Positions 40,954-54,915 of a DNA stretch of 64,000 bases are shown piece by piece (the first letter of the stretch is position 1; each line of letters begins with the position of its first letter). The notes below the pieces were generated by a model that saw only the letters and a list, made by a program, of their open reading frames with translations, did not search any database and was not told the origin of the DNA. The DNA lies in contig OX638370.1 in NCBI GenBank assembly GCA_951812925.1, positions 1,450,001-1,514,000 on the forward strand, written 5' to 3'. Source of the DNA: Calliopum simillimum. Lineage: Eukaryota; Arthropoda; Insecta; Diptera; Lauxaniidae. The translations under genes were made by a program, and so were the position numbers.

Positions 40954-43900
40954 TAAAAATCAGAAGAAAGAAATTAATTGCTACGAAATCATTGCCTGGT
41001 ATTAATATAAATCCTATTAATTAACTTTTTAGTAATCTGCGGCAATCTGATCTATTTTTTTATGATTTCAAGTATTTTGCAATGAAATAAGTTTTTTCTT
41101 TTTACAAATAAACATAACCTCTTTTCCTAAATTGATTTACACTTATGGTATAGTATAGTAAGACATATGTTTGAAAGATGACGACGCATCAAGGAGTGTC
41201 AATATACTTAAGTGACCAACATCTGGTGAACAGGCGTCCGTGCATTTTTTTTTTTTTTTTTCAAAACTACATTACATTTATGTAAAATGCAGTGCAAAAA
41301 GAAAAATAACGAAAACATTTTTTAAAATTTTGACAATTGGAAATTTTCACTTAAAGGCAATTGATGATACACAACATATGGTAGCTGTCAAATTGATCGA
41401 AGTTGTAACGACTTTTCTGCCAGCGGATATTCGAATTGGTACTACACATTTTAAAGTCATTTAGCAGCAAAATTCTCGACCGATTCGCAGGGCGTAACGG
41501 AACGATTTCGATGTATGGTTTTCGTATTTTTTTGATCGTTCAAAAAATAGCAAAAATTCTGCCTGGCAAAATATCGTATTACAACGGCGTCACAAGTGTT
41601 TACAGGTTGATCGAACATTAAATAAAAAGGAATGAATAGAAAAGCAGAAAACTCTATAAAGGCAAACAAAATAAAATAATAAAATGAAAAATGATAGGTT
41701 TAGGGGATCATTAAACAAAAACAACAAGTCCAGACAATACTAAAGTTATGATAAGGATGACGATCACACAATGCTGATCAACAGGAACGTAGTGATTGTC
41801 TACAATGATCTAGAGAGAAAATGCCAGCGCAAAGGAAAATGCAAAAAAAAAGTAGAAGGGAGCAATGTCGATAATAAATGACAACACGTACTTTATAAGA
41901 AAAATAAAAAAAAATTCGAAGACTTTGGTTTTACTGCCACTGTGCTCTTTTTCCACAAATGCGAAGAAATTCGTTTTAGAAGATTCATTGTTTGCGCAGT
42001 TACGTAAAAAAGTGAAAATTTGCGCCGTCAAAAAAGAAAGAAAAAAAAGGGAAAAATTGAATTGAATGCGCATGATTTGCAGGTTATACAAGGTAGACAG
42101 TGCGAACCAAGTGGTCATATTTCAAACGATAAGAAAAAAAAAATTGCACAAGTAACATACTCCATCAGGTAGTCATTGTAAGAGCCCTGAAATAGTTATA
42201 AATTGTGTGAAAATTCGCAATAATAAAGAAAAGACATAATAAGATAATAGCAAAATTTTAGAAAAAGATATATCGAATGTGTAGTTCTGGATCCTTTTGC
42301 AATACTTAATAATTCCTTAAAAAGTCGAAGATTATCCGTTTATGACTATAGTCTAAAAACGAATTAAAAATGAAAAAAGTACTGAGAACCTTTCGATGAA
42401 ATTGTAGTTTTCGAATGATATAAGTATGTAAATAAAAGTTCTGAAAGTGCACACTAACAACAGCACATTCCTAGCTTTGTTTTACAACAAAATCCAAAAC
42501 GTAATTTTGCAGTTCAGCAGAGTAATACCATCTATGCCGCACACTGCGTTGGCCAATGGACAAAAATCAAAATTTTTTGTAACTCGAAACCTAACAATAT
42601 TGGTATCAATCGACAGGTAATTGCATCAATAAAATAAAAACAAAATATTTAGGTGAAAGACTCAGTTTTAGTCACGCTGTGACATTTCAAAGTTGAGATA
42701 TTTTCCAAAAAAAAAATCATGTTTTGTTCAATTCGTTTTGGGTTCTCTTAAACAAATAATTATCAAAAATTTGTGTTTTGATTAAACTAAGCGAAGTAAA
42801 GTTTTTTATTATAAATAATATTCAAGTAAATAAATAGAATTAAAAAACATTTAGAAAATATATAATTTAATATATTTTGTAGTGGTTTTAATATATGATA
42901 TTATCAAATGAAAAACTTCAGAAATTGACAAATTTCGATGAAAAAAAAAAAAAAAACTAATCCTATAAAAATAAGTGCCGTTTTTTTAATCTACTAGTAC
43001 GGATTCTATACAATCAGGAACTGCAAATAACTTTTCCTACTTCGTCCTACAAATATTTTTTATTTTTTTTAAAAAAATGCTTAATAGGTCTCAAAAGTAC
43101 AAAAAACGTTATTTCTACTGCGTATATTTCATTTGTTATATTAAACATTACTTTGTTATCATCGTTATATATGGGGCTTAAGAAACCGTCCTAAACACCT
43201 GGTTTTTAGCAAAACTATAAAGTTTACAACAAATCTGAGGTCATTTTTAAGCTCAGTAACCCCAAACTTCATCGATATCCAACTACTCCTTCAATTTTTG
43301 ACCATTGCTTGCATGGGCTCAACGCACTGTGTGCCGGTGACTTCGTTGTTCATCAAGGTTTGGGTCACATGCACTATGCCACCAATTGATGGTGACTGTA
43401 ATTTGTATTCGACTGTTGTGAATCTCCACAGCAAAAGTATGGCGCTATTGAATTTTTTTTTGCCTAAACGAGGAATATCGTAGTTTCTGTCTACATCAAA
43501 ATTGTTTGTTCACTTTCTGAGTTTTTGTTTTTGTTTTTTTCTTAATTTTATAAAACAAAAATCTATTTTGTTAAAACTGCCAGTTTTTGATAATAATGCC
43601 GACATATAGGTCGGGTCTCAAAATACTGATATTGCCCAAATACAGAATAAGAAAATTTCAAATCTCAACTATCGTGAAAGTGTCCATTTTTATTTTGCTC
43701 AGTTTGTAGAGCTTTCTCTTTTAACTGAGCAAATTCATTTGTTGCTACAAAAAGCTCTAACAAAAAATGTTAAATGATCGCAAGAAGTGATGCCAAGTCG
43801 TGTAAAAATGCAAAATGCTACAGTTAAGCTTTTTACGCAAAAAGCTCTTAGTCGTACTTTGAATGGACTTGATTGGATTTTAGCATAGCGCATGGAAAAA

Positions 43901-44995
43901 GCCCTTAAGGGCAAAGCCGCATTTGAGAGAGTATAGGTATATGTATGCAAGTGTGTAAGTGTGTGACACTTTTTGCTTTTTTTGTTGCTTTTCTGTTTTT
44001 TGCTGTTTTTCGTCCAAGTTTTTTTGGCTTACAATTTTAATTAATTATTTATCAAGTACATAAGAATAATTGCGAAATTTCGTTATTTTTATTTGGGATT
44101 AACGCTAAAAATGGGGCAAAATATTTTTAGATTTTTTTGTTTAATCAGTCAGTTATTTAATGTTTTTTTGTGTTAATTAAAATTAAAACAAAAACAGGTT
44201 TATTTTTAACTCACCTTGAATTAATGCCTAGACAATTCTGTTGCATTCCACTGCAAGTTAATCGTGAGGATACTTATGATTTTGTTAAATATTTTTTTTT
44301 ATTTCAGTTTTTTTTTTAATTTTTCTTTTGTAAAGTTGCAAAATGGTAAATTTTGAAGAAAGTTTTTTTACTCGTCAGAATTTAGTACACGCACACAGCA
44401 AAAATCATAGCCAAAAATATTTAGGAAAACATTAAATTAGAGCCAAATTAGTAGGTCAAAATGTGTGTTGAATGCGTGGGTTGCTGTGTGCGGATGTTTT
44501 GCAATATTTAGTTAATTTTAAAAGTTTTTTTTGTAGTGAAATTTTTCCAGTTTGGGGTTTTGTTGTAACTCTATTTGAGAAGCTTTGAACTTTAAATTTG
44601 TTTTTGTAATTGCACTTTTTTGTTGTTACAAGTTTAGTAATTTCGTAAACTTTGTCGTGGCATCACGTCTTGCCGCACTTTTTTGCAATGTTTGCTTTTT
44701 TTTGTCAGTTTTGGTATTTGAGTTATTAATTTTTTTTTTTTTTTTTGCAAAATGTTCATTTACTGTTGCACTGTTAATCCATTTAATGTTTTTTTTTTTT
44801 TTTTGTTAACTGCGCAAAAATATGTTTTTGCTTTAAATGTCATAAAGTTTCTTTCTCAGTGTATTTCAGTTTTAAACTAAATGTTTTTGCTTTGTTTTGT
44901 TATATGAAAACCCCAAATTTTTATTAGAAAACTGCGACACGTTGCGATGTTGCAGATACGAGTTCTCAAACTTGAATAAAACTGCGTCGCGATTG
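40954..44995. other. AT-rich non-coding stretch
   Basis: No gene or clear repeat end seen. It may be intron or upstream DNA of the ribbon-like gene. A slightly richer segment at 43290-43470 lacks any recognised signature. Confidence 0.35.
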
Positions 44996-45720
44996 CATGC
45001 AGAAAGTCATTCGAATTATTTTTTCATATACGAAAATTGACAAATACAAAGCAAAAAAAAAAAAAAAAATCGACCATAGCACACAAACAAAAAACAGACG
45101 TACGAAAAATCGCAGGGGAAAATGTAAAAACGAAAAAAAAAAAAAATACTTTTCTCTCTCAACAGCGGGGAAATCACGGAAAATTCTGCAGTAAAAGAAC
45201 AACAACGCCGCAAAGTGTGCTACTTGTATGCGTAGCACAGTTTCACACAGTTATGCCCCTGCGACGGAAATGCACACTCGTTTGCTGTGTGTGCGTGCTG
45301 AGAGTGTTACACACGCACTCTTGCATGACTTTGCGGCAATAGGCCAAAAGGAGAGAGCAATACTTTTGCATAGTGTGTGGCGGAGAAAACGCCAACAATC
45401 CAATCCGCAGCAGCAGCGCATTCACTCAATTTTTTTCTCAGTTTTCTATGCGTAAATTTTGCGTTATGCGGCGCAGCAAGTGCGTAAAAAAACAACGAGT
45501 TATGGAAAAAAAAATAAACAGCAATGCATTGGTATTGGTTGCAACTTACGACGCGAGTGTGCAAAAGAGAGCATAGCGCGCAGATCTTTGCATTGCATTG
45601 CATTGCGTGGCTCTAAGCTGCGCGTTGTACTGCGTTTAGTGGCACCCACAAACAGTGGAGTGAGTGGTGGCGTAAAATTTCGATGTTTAATAGAAAAAAA
45701 ACGTGTTTTTTTCGTTCGTT
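44996..45720. promoter_or_regulatory. Higher-GC island, candidate promoter or 5' UTR
   Basis: Unlike its surroundings this block is transposon-free and holds CG-rich words (ACACACGCACTC, GAGAGAGC-like, CAGCAGCAGCGC, TTGCATTGCATTGC). It lies about 8 kb upstream of the ribbon-like start. Such blocks often mark promoters or noncoding first exons in flies. This is inference only; I see no decisive core-promoter motif. Confidence 0.25.
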
Positions 45721-48700
45721 TTGTTAATTGAAGCAAAGGGCAAAAATATAAAGACAATTTTAACAATTATCGCAGTCTTTTTTTTTTAATTCCAAAAAAA
45801 AAAAAAAAAAATGTAGCATTGCTAATACAAAAACGAGAAAGGGTAAATAACATATCTACATTTTTTTATTGTCTGAGGTAGAATTTTTTTTTCACGTTAA
45901 TTTATTCATAGGTTTTTGTTTTGATCGAATTTATGCAAGTAGCATTCAACCTTCTATTTGCTTTTCTATAATTTGGGCAATAATGATTTTACTTCACGCA
46001 AAACTTTAGCATTGATATCATTTAACTCCGAAATTAATGGATGTACCCCAAAAAAAAAAAAATCAAAGTGGACAAAAATAAATTAACGATGTTTTCTAAA
46101 AAAAGTTCTACAAATTTGTATTTTTTTTTTAAAAAAACAAAGTCTTTGGAAATTTTTACGGTTACAAAAACATACAAAATAATGTTTCTTGTAGGTACTT
46201 TCTGAACTAAGCCATAGATTTTTAAAAGATCCCTTATTTAATGTATGTGTCAGGCGTTGAATTAAGCTGCAGTAAAACCCTATTTCTGCAGTAGTAACTT
46301 CAAATTTGCAGTAAAAACTTCAGAATATTGTAAAAAATTGTAATAATAATTTTTACCCAAATTCTTATTACTTTGTTTTGCGTTAATGGTTGAAACTAAA
46401 TACTTATCTTGTTTCGCATATTACCGTTGTTTTAGTTGTCTAACATCACCAATCTGGGCTAAAATGTAGTACTCGGGAACTCTACTCTAAACATATTTTT
46501 ATAAATGCAAGAGAAATGGAAAATAGCGAAGATGAAGATGTATTCGAAGAAAATTTCACTATAATTTTTCAATTTTAAATTGAATCATTGCCATGATATC
46601 TGTTATTTAATATTAATATTTAGTATTAATCACTTCAATAAGACATTACAAAAATTATGCTAAAAAATTGCAAATAAAAACAAAAAAAATTATGCAGTAA
46701 TAATTTTTTCTTATTTCAACCCCTGGTATGTGTATCATATTTTGCTAGAACTTTTCTAGTTCAAGGTCATCTTAACTATAATTTTGCCACATTCGAACCC
46801 TTTCTATAAAAATTTTACATATCTTACAACTCTTTCGATGAATCAATTTGAATTTTATTGTGCAATGCGTAGTCGATTATAACAGTAACCAACAAGAACT
46901 GCGTACTGCATAAATTTACATATACCTATATGTAGGTATATGGTGTTAATATTATAGCAATAGGATGGATTCTTATGCAAATTTTAATAACCTTAACATT
47001 TCTTTATGAATATTAAAAAAGTAACGGTCGCGAATTTTTTATTCACAGACATATTATCTGTACACTCAGAACAAAAACAATTGAAATTCAAAAATTTTCC
47101 ACTTCAAATTGAAATTTTTCATTCATGATTTTCAATCCCTTACATTTAAAATTCTCCAATTTCGATTCAAAATATTCTATCCTTTTCCATAATTCGTGCA
47201 ATTTCAATTACTTTTAATTTCGCAACCTTTTTGATCACTTTATATTTTCGATGTGGACGTGACTCTATTCAACGACTGTTCAAGACGTTTAACTTTTCAT
47301 AGTAGAAACGTAAATGTAATACACACAAATAAACAAGATTTATGAAGCAAAATACTTTTTATTAAATTTGTTAACTTTAATTGAGTTTCACGTTAACAAC
47401 GCTGCTGCAATGCAATTGAATTTATAACTGCTCGGAATTTTGTCTGTCAAAATAATACATTAGCCAAGATGCAATATTGGACAATTTTAGAAAAAAGAAA
47501 TTTTATAGCTTTATGAATTTTATTGGGATTGGTGGATGTTCCATTACAATTTAAGAAACAAAAACGGCTTTAAAAAAGCAAAATTCATTGAAAATTTTTG
47601 CGTTCCACATTATATCCACTTCCCATTGGGAACATATTTTGTAAAAATTCTAATTTCAGAATTCCAAAATTTGCGTTTATCGCGCTAAACTCTAACGAAA
47701 TTATCATACAGTGCCTCCAGCAAAGGGTAATATAAAGTTGTGGAAAAATAAACTTTCTAGCTGAAGAATTTCTATTAAAAAAATCTCAACTAAAGTATTT
47801 CTTTCACAGCTCAAAATATTTGTTATCTCAAATATTTAGCAATTATTCTGTAAATTGTATTCATTATTGTTAGATTTCTACTGAGTAGATGTTATTTGCG
47901 ATCAATGAACTTTTTGCAATCTTAAATCAACAATGGAGAAAAATGCACTGTAGTGATTATCGCACTTATGCGGGTCACTTTTGTGGCAAATACAATGTAA
48001 ATTAGTGGCTTTTAGTTTTCGTCAATTCGTGATAAGTTCATGGGTACGCACCATGAAACAAATCAAATTTGCACTCAGAAAACCTAGTGGTAAATAATTA
48101 AGTATTCGCCAATGTTATCAACTGTGGCTTTATTTGTTCTATTCTACGATAAGAATTATGGTCTTTTATTTTTAATTTACTTATATATATTTTAAATACT
48201 AAAATTATGATACAATTAATGCGACCATATGAAAATACTCGTAATAAAAAATTCGCATTTACACTGAAAAATTTAACTGATAACTAATGGAAATTATGGT
48301 TGTAAAACTCACAAATTTCATCCTTAAATTCCGTATTTGACCTTCAAATGTGCAAAATGACATTTTATGACCAGTTTGTTCCTTATAATGATTATGTATC
48401 CTTTCAGCTAAAATGCAAATTAACCCTTTGGTGCTCGCAAGCTACCTGTTTAACTGTTAAATATTTTTCCTTTAATAATAAACGTTTCCATTTTTTTATG
48501 AGTTAAAGTTGTAAGAAATTGCAATTGTACTTACCTACGATGTTGAAAGGCTTAAATTTCGCGGAAAATTTCATTAAACCTCTTAAAAGAGTTGGGTTTT
48601 CTTTCTTTATGAATGTTAATTCTATGAAACATATGAATATTGCTGTCTTCATTAAACAATTACTTAAGTAGGAAAAATGTTCGCAAATATTTCTTGAAAA

Positions 48701-49012
48701 GCAAATATTCTTCAACATAGCCAGTATTGGGAACATCTGGGAATATGAGATAAGGGCTATTCAATGCCGTTGGCAAAAGTGAACTTCATTACTTCCTGGA
48801 TATATGCCATATGTCTGGAAGAAACTTTTCTGCACTTAAAATCAAGGATAATTTGGATCTCAGACCTGAAAGAAAAAACGGTGGCAAGATTCGGAATCAG
48901 CGACCCTAATTGAGTCAAAAAAAAAAAAAAAATTTTCGAGATCTAATTCAGATTTTTGTGTTGCACACTATAATTTAATTTTTAAAGTTTTTAAATTTTT
49001 TTTTTTCACATT
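45721..49012. other. AT-rich non-coding stretch
   Basis: No gene seen. Long A and T runs occur at 45779-45815 and around 46050. 47040-47230 is rich in TTGAAATT/AATTTCAA words. Confidence 0.35.
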
Positions 49013-49251
49013 CAGGCATGTTCTGAAATCCGATTTACTTCGGAATCGGAATGAAAGCAATTTTCAAGAGCTCTGCATTTGAACAAATAAGATGGAATCG
49101 GATTTGTCTTTCAACAAATAAAATTTGCTAATCTTTCTTTATCGATTTACCGAAACATAAATCTGATTTGATGTTAACTATCGAAATGCGGAGCTCTTGA
49201 AAATTGCTTTCATTCCGATTCCGAAGTAAATCGGATTTCAGAACATACCTG
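49013..49251. mobile_element. 239-bp hairpin MITE with 67-bp arms
   Basis: The left arm CAGGCATGTTCTGAAATCCG...CAAGAGCTCTGCATTT and the inverted right arm CAGGTATGTTCTGAAATCCG...CAAGAGCTCCGCATTT differ at about two of 67 positions. ATT flanks both ends, a possible 3-bp target duplication as in PIF/Harbinger or similar MITEs. No coding capacity. Confidence 0.8.
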
Positions 49252-50608
49252 ATTATTTCTCTTTAAATAATTTGAATATAATAAAATCTTTCAATGCAGT
49301 GTGATAATATTAATGATCATAATTAATTAAATTTTCACTTATCTGCTGCAAATATCAAATAAAGCATAATTAAGTTTCTGCTTGTAAGCCATCTATCAAA
49401 ACTTCTAAACATTTAAATTTAAATAAAGATTAATGCATGCGAAAAAAAGAAACAAAAATGTTTTATCTTAACCCGCCATAAAAATAAAAAAATTGCAAGC
49501 AGACATGTAATAAACAACCCTTTCCTAGAGAGAGTCTGTATCTATTCATTTAGCTCAACTGTCTGAAAACCTTAAATACATTATTCGTCTACCTAGATGT
49601 AGTACATTATTTTTCAGACACTTTATAATTAAAAGAAAAACTACCTAAACCGAATATACGAGACTTTTCCTATAAAAAAAATTTGCATAACATAATACAC
49701 AACACGTATACCGTGTTGTTAACCCTTCATTTGCGAAAAACAGTAAATAAATAAATTGTCTTTCCAAAATTACTACTCCTCGAATATGGCATTTAAAATT
49801 GAGGTGTCATAAAAATTACTAAACATTCAACTACTTACTTGCGTATTTGGTAGGTGGTCTGCTACCTTTCAGATTCAACTACACAGTTCCACTTAGAAAT
49901 CCGGTATTTCGAATAGAGTGAGATAAAAGGAATGAAAAACGAAAAAAAGAACAGCATGAAATTCTTCAGATGACACAAAAGACTCATAGAATTGCGCATG
50001 CGGGCGGGCGGATTGTTGGTTGATCATTTGTATTGTCGTAAACACAATGGTCGGAATCTACTACTATTTTCCTACAATACTCTAATGTGTATACAAAAGC
50101 AATTAACGCATAATACGAGCAAACGGGGCACCACTTTCTAAATTAACAAATTTTTGCATCTTCTATGTCCTTTTTTGGCCAACTTTTTGTTCCTTTTCTT
50201 TTCGAAAATAAAAAAGGAGTGCAGCCATAGAATGGTTTACCTGCAGCGTTATTTAGACACGGTTTGTACTATGTTGATGCCGCTTTGATTTTTATTTCTT
50301 TTGTACTCATTACAAGTAGGACTTGTAGCGAAAAGAGGTGCTAATGGATTTCAGTAGATAAACAATTTAAGTCGGCTGTCGAGTTTTCATTTGCCAAAAT
50401 TGCATTTGGTTTTGGCTTTCATCTTAGCCGCATTGACGATTTTAACCCTTTAGTAAGCACATAAACAGATGAGCATTACATCTTATCCTTATGAAAAAAC
50501 GAAATGAACTAAATATCTTTATGGTATTAGCAAAATTAAAGCTTTTCGAAATTGATATTTACCAAGGGGAAAAGTACCGCTTTAAAAAGCTTTATAGCCG
50601 TTCTTTTT
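49252..50608. other. AT-rich non-coding stretch
   Basis: No gene or repeat end recognised. Confidence 0.35.
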
Positions 50609-51168
50609 ATACCCTATACACAGGGTATATTCACTTTGTCCTTCCGTTTGTAACACAGAGAAGGAGGCGTGGCAGGTATAGAAAAGTATATATATTCTTG
50701 ATCAGCGTCACCTCCGTCTGTCTGGCTGGGTGGCTGGGTGTGCGTGGGAAAAGTGACCAAAAAAACGCTTTCGGTATAGCGTTTTGAAGCTTTTGCTTAT
50801 ATGGGAGGTGCCACGTCCGAATTTGTCCAGATTTTTCTCAGAGCTTTCGCTTACAATTCGTAGTATTTATGTGTATTTTGGTTGCTTTGACGTGAAAAAT
50901 GCGCCTAAAGTTGCATTTTGAATATATTTTTTGTATGAGCGGTAGGTGTGTCCGTTGATTGATTAAGCTCATTTTCAGTACCACGAGCTAACTTTGGCAA
51001 CGGAGGCAGTGAACCAAATTTCATTGAATTATCTTGCTCAGTTTTCCCAAGAAAAGGATTTCCACACACAGCCAAGAATATATATACTTTTCTATATCTG
51101 CCACGCCTCCTACGTTACTGTTTTACTAATGGAAGGACAAAGTGGTATACCCTGGGTGAAGGATATGA
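50609..51168. mobile_element. mini-me/INE-like non-coding element, copy B
   Basis: The left end ATACCCTATACACAGGGTAT is palindromic. About 50620-50705 is the inverted copy of 51075-51160 (GGAAGGACAAAG..., CGCCTCC..., TATACTTTTCTATATCTGCC). The middle shares TTGCTTATATGGGAGGTGCC with copy A. A short GTCTGTCTGGCTGGGTGGC microsatellite seed at 50717-50735 fills the GTCY slot. Confidence 0.7.
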
Positions 51169-53763
51169 TAATTATGCATGTGAAAAGTAGATCATTTACT
51201 TAGTAACTAGTTAGCATATACGAAAATATCTTCCCTTATCTGACCCAGGCTTACAGAATTTTTTATTTGTTTCATATTCTACTACCAGATATAGTGGCAT
51301 TTATTTCTGGACGTGTAAATAAAATTCCCAAAAGGTGAACAAGAAAATTTCGACATGAGGGGCTGTCAGAGGCTGTTTTGCCTAAAAATTTCGGGAAAAT
51401 CGAGATTTCCGATAATACACGGGAGACCACACATTTCAGAAGTAGTAGATATGTTACGGGACACCTTTCTAAATATTCTCAAGTAAAATTTAGAAAAATC
51501 GTATGTGGGACACTGTGAGGAAATGGGTTAAAAAGTCTTAATCACTCGTTACGGCCACATAACAGGTCCTAAGATTCTGAAAAAGTTTCAGCAAACTCCT
51601 TGATGAAAAATTAATACATTGAAGGTACATCTACAATGACATCAGAAACAGGCTTTATTTCACATTACGATCGACAGATGAAATACCTAAGGATGACGAT
51701 AATGATGATCGGGTAACGGGGTATCAAAAATGAGCACTGAAAACGAATCCTTGAAACTAATCTACATAATTTATATGTATTTTTTCTGTGTTAATCTTTT
51801 TTATTAGAACCAAAAAATTTTGAAATAAATTCCATTTTTATTATAATTCATTTTAAATCCAATTTAATTTGCGATTATATTTAGTATTCTACATTTGCTA
51901 CAAAATTCATCTAGAGAACTCAAGATTTTTCAAGTAATTTACAGAATGTTATTTACGTAAACGAAATATAGATTACATTATTTAGTTTTGTACATGCCAA
52001 CCCAGTATCTGGTTTAGATTTTAAAAAGTAAAACAAAGGTGTGAAATTAATTCGAATTGCAGGAATGCAAATAATTTTCAAATTAGAAAAATTTCCAACT
52101 ATGGAGGTTCTACTGTATGTGCTTATCGTATAAGTACCAATTCTTTCAGTTTAAACAAACAACAAATGTAGAAGAATATGCACTTTTAAAATAGAAACTG
52201 TACTCGAACGTTTCAAAAATATCTGCAGCGCTAAAATACCCATTCAGTTCATTCACCCAAACACAGTCAAATAGTATCTACCGGCTCCCGGTAAAAATCG
52301 CGCGTTACTTTATTTTAAACAACAACAAAATGTCTTAAATCTTATCGCATTTTTGGGTTATATGTTTATAGAAAAAATGCATATGAATGCATGTTCATGC
52401 GATGGAGAAGTGGAAAAATACACATTAAATTCATAGATTCGTTATAAGGAACATTGCAGTCAATTGCTATGCTTTAGGTTGAGATATGGGTAGCACCATT
52501 TCTAACTTTACAATCTTATCAGTATGTATAGCTTGGACTTAAAAAACAAAAAAAATATTATTTATAAGTACCTATGTGGTTCTACTTATTAATTTTAAAA
52601 AATGTCTCAAAAAAAAGTTCAAAGACATCGTTAGTTGTAGGTCAATAAAAAGGCCACTAATAAAATACGCATTTAAAAAAAAAAATTAAAAAGAAAATTG
52701 ATAAAACGAATGCTTCTAATCTGGTATCGAAACCACAACTTTGTCAAAATAGTCCCTACTAATTAAAGATTTTAAACATACATATGTTAATACATATACG
52801 TACATACGAGTCTGTATTTTTTTCCTATTCATCTATGCAATATAATAATTCCATAACTGAGTATGCATTATCCTATATAATTGTTTTGACTCTAAAAAAA
52901 ATTTCAAAGGCGCATATGCAAAAAAATTCTATACATTTCCATCAATGATAATCCTGACTTTTGACTTCACTTAAAACTAAGTAATTACTCAAACGCACAA
53001 GAAACTGAGCAAAAATTTGCAAATATCTAAACGTTACAACTTATTCCCAATCTCGATACTTTGAAATTAAATAATAAAGGGATTTTCTTGGCTCATTATG
53101 TACAAATAATCCCAAAATCTGCTCATAAACCAACCACAGTTTATGTTTGCTCAACGAACTCATAGAATATAGCAGGTAAAAATTTAAACACCCTGTGTGC
53201 GAATTGCAGATTATGAATCCACAGGTATACAATGAAGATTTTAGCTGACTTCTATCGTTTACAGGGAATATCTTTGAGGAGTACTTGAGAATTGTACATG
53301 TACATACAAACGTACACATCCATGCTTGTTGCGGAATTATTTCTTTTCAGATAGCAATTAATCATATTCAAAATTTAAGGTTAAATCTTTACAATGGAAT
53401 GCGTTTTTCATGTTGATAACATGTGGTGCGTCAGTTTGATAATTTTTGCTTTTTGTTTTAAGTGAAACTGGAAACATTTCATTCTAAAAATGAGCTGAAA
53501 CGATAATTGAATGGGTTTATTTGAAAGTGGAATAAGTCGAATTTTGGAAAATTTGAGTTTATGGTGGGTATAGTAATCTATAAACTTTTTCTATCTATCT
53601 TCTCTCAAACATAAACTCTCACTCAATAATTTATCGACCACTGATTTATATATTGTTTGGCTACTAAGCAAAGAATATAAATATGAAGCAGTACATAAGC
53701 CTCGTGACGGTCCGACGGAGTGTGGGGTAGGGGTTAGCCTAGGCAAACATCACGTCTTATATG
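51169..53763. other. AT-rich non-coding stretch
   Basis: No coding gene supported. 51340-51720 is less AT-rich but has no recognised signature. Confidence 0.35.
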
Positions 53764-54066
53764 TAGGGGAATAGTGTCGGATGTGGGCACCTTTTTGTTT
53801 TCGACTCATAACTTTTGACCAAACGTATATTATGCAGACATATTAGTATCAATGGAAAGCTTGAGACCTTAGCTATCTACTGGTGAAGAAAGTAAATTGT
53901 TTTCGACAGTTGGAAAAATTATATAAAAAAATAGTGATCATTTTTGATAAAAAAATTTTTGTGTCGGTTGTGGGCACCCTTAGAAAATCGGCAAAAAATG
54001 GTAAAATTTGAAGTTAAACGCAATGAAATGGAAAAGAAACCAAAATTAATTTATTTTGGAAATATT

Positions 54067-54097
54067 GTATTCTCCTTTAACACCTAGGAGGAGCATT
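54067..54097 (-). mobile_element. Orphan RTE-like 3' tail
   Basis: On the minus strand it reads CTCCTCCTAGGTGTTAAAGG then AGAATAC, the terminal palindrome of the LINE copies with one change. Confidence 0.5.
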
Positions 54098-54100
54098 GAG

Positions 54101-54346
54101 TCATTTTGGAAACATTGACTCACACAAATTCAACAACTGCTGCTTAACGGCTTTAACAAAATCAGCATCACTGAAAACGTCTGGATCGAATGCATCATGC
54201 CTGTTGCCATGTCTGTAGTTGACGTAATTTATAGCCCTTGTTGACTTTGCTCTTTTGCCCTGCATGATTTTGTACCAATCCATGTCCGCCATTTGCTTTT
54301 CGGTTCACTTGTCTGGAAACTCAATACCGAGATTTTTTGCAAAGTG
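54101..54346 (-). pseudogene. Pogo/Tigger-like transposase fragment
   Basis: From about 54340 the frame reads MAYHFAKNLGIEFPDK, a stop, then KQMADMDWYKIMQGKRAKST and RAINYVNYRHGN. This resembles the HTH (CENP-B/Tc5 type) to DDE transition of pogo/Tigger proteins, which have A-x2-A-x3-W, R-x-P and S-x2-R-A-x2-F/Y motifs. A stop after FPDK and a short 3' end (LLNLCESMFPK*) break it. The end coincides with the LINE tail at 54097, which may have cut it. Confidence 0.5.
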
Positions 54347-54915
54347 GTATGCCATTTTAACACCCACACTCAATGAAAATTACTTTTTTTTTACGATATC
54401 TTTAAATGGCTTATTGGTTCTTTCCTTTCCACTAAAAAAGCGTAAAAAGTCATAAGAACACCATTTAAATAAGTAATGTTGGCATCCACGACTATATTTC
54501 AGTAAACCACACACTTTAAATAAAAAAAGAAGGGTGCCCACAACCGACTTTGGCAGCCACTTTGAAAAGCAAAATGCAAATTCTGTTTGTGAACATTTTA
54601 GTTGGATTCGGTTTTGAATCACAAAATTTACTGCATAAATATAGATTGTACTCAGCTTTTCGGTTGATTCACTTCGATTTATCACACTTGGACTGATTGA
54701 AAAAAACTTTTGTGTTGACTTTCGCTTATTCAAAAATTATTTTCTTCTCAGCAACAAGCAAATGCGTCTGCTTGCTCCAGTATATGCACAAAATTTTCGT
54801 GCTGTCTTAACACGCGCTTAACATTTGTCAGAACAGCCGTATTTGTTTTCTGTCAAAAGTTACGAGGGTGCCCACGCCCGGCCCATGGCCGCAGGTGACA
54901 CTATTCCCCTTCTAT

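Larger units (their letters stand above)
53764..54915. mobile_element. Pogo/Tigger-like transposon relic
   Basis: The ends GGGGAATAGTGTC (53766) and, inversely, GGGGAATAGTGTC (54897-54909) are perfect 13-bp repeats. Each is followed by GTGGGCACC words that recur inside (53970, 54533). A TA lies at each outer side. The minus strand contains a transposase fragment (54101-54346). An orphan RTE tail lies at 54067-54097. Confidence 0.6.

Noticed and set aside
40563..40956. Plus frames with SQPASQPASQPA repeats
   Set aside because: They only translate the CCAG microsatellite of a mini-me-like element.
43298..43483. 61-codon plus frame, and the opposite strand reading TTVEYKLQSPSIGGIVHV
   Set aside because: Composition is coding-like over about 150 bp, but no family or flanking exon is recognisable.
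47040..47230. TTGAAATT/AATTTCAA-rich block as an inverted element
   Set aside because: Words recur, but I found no consistent arm pairing or borders.
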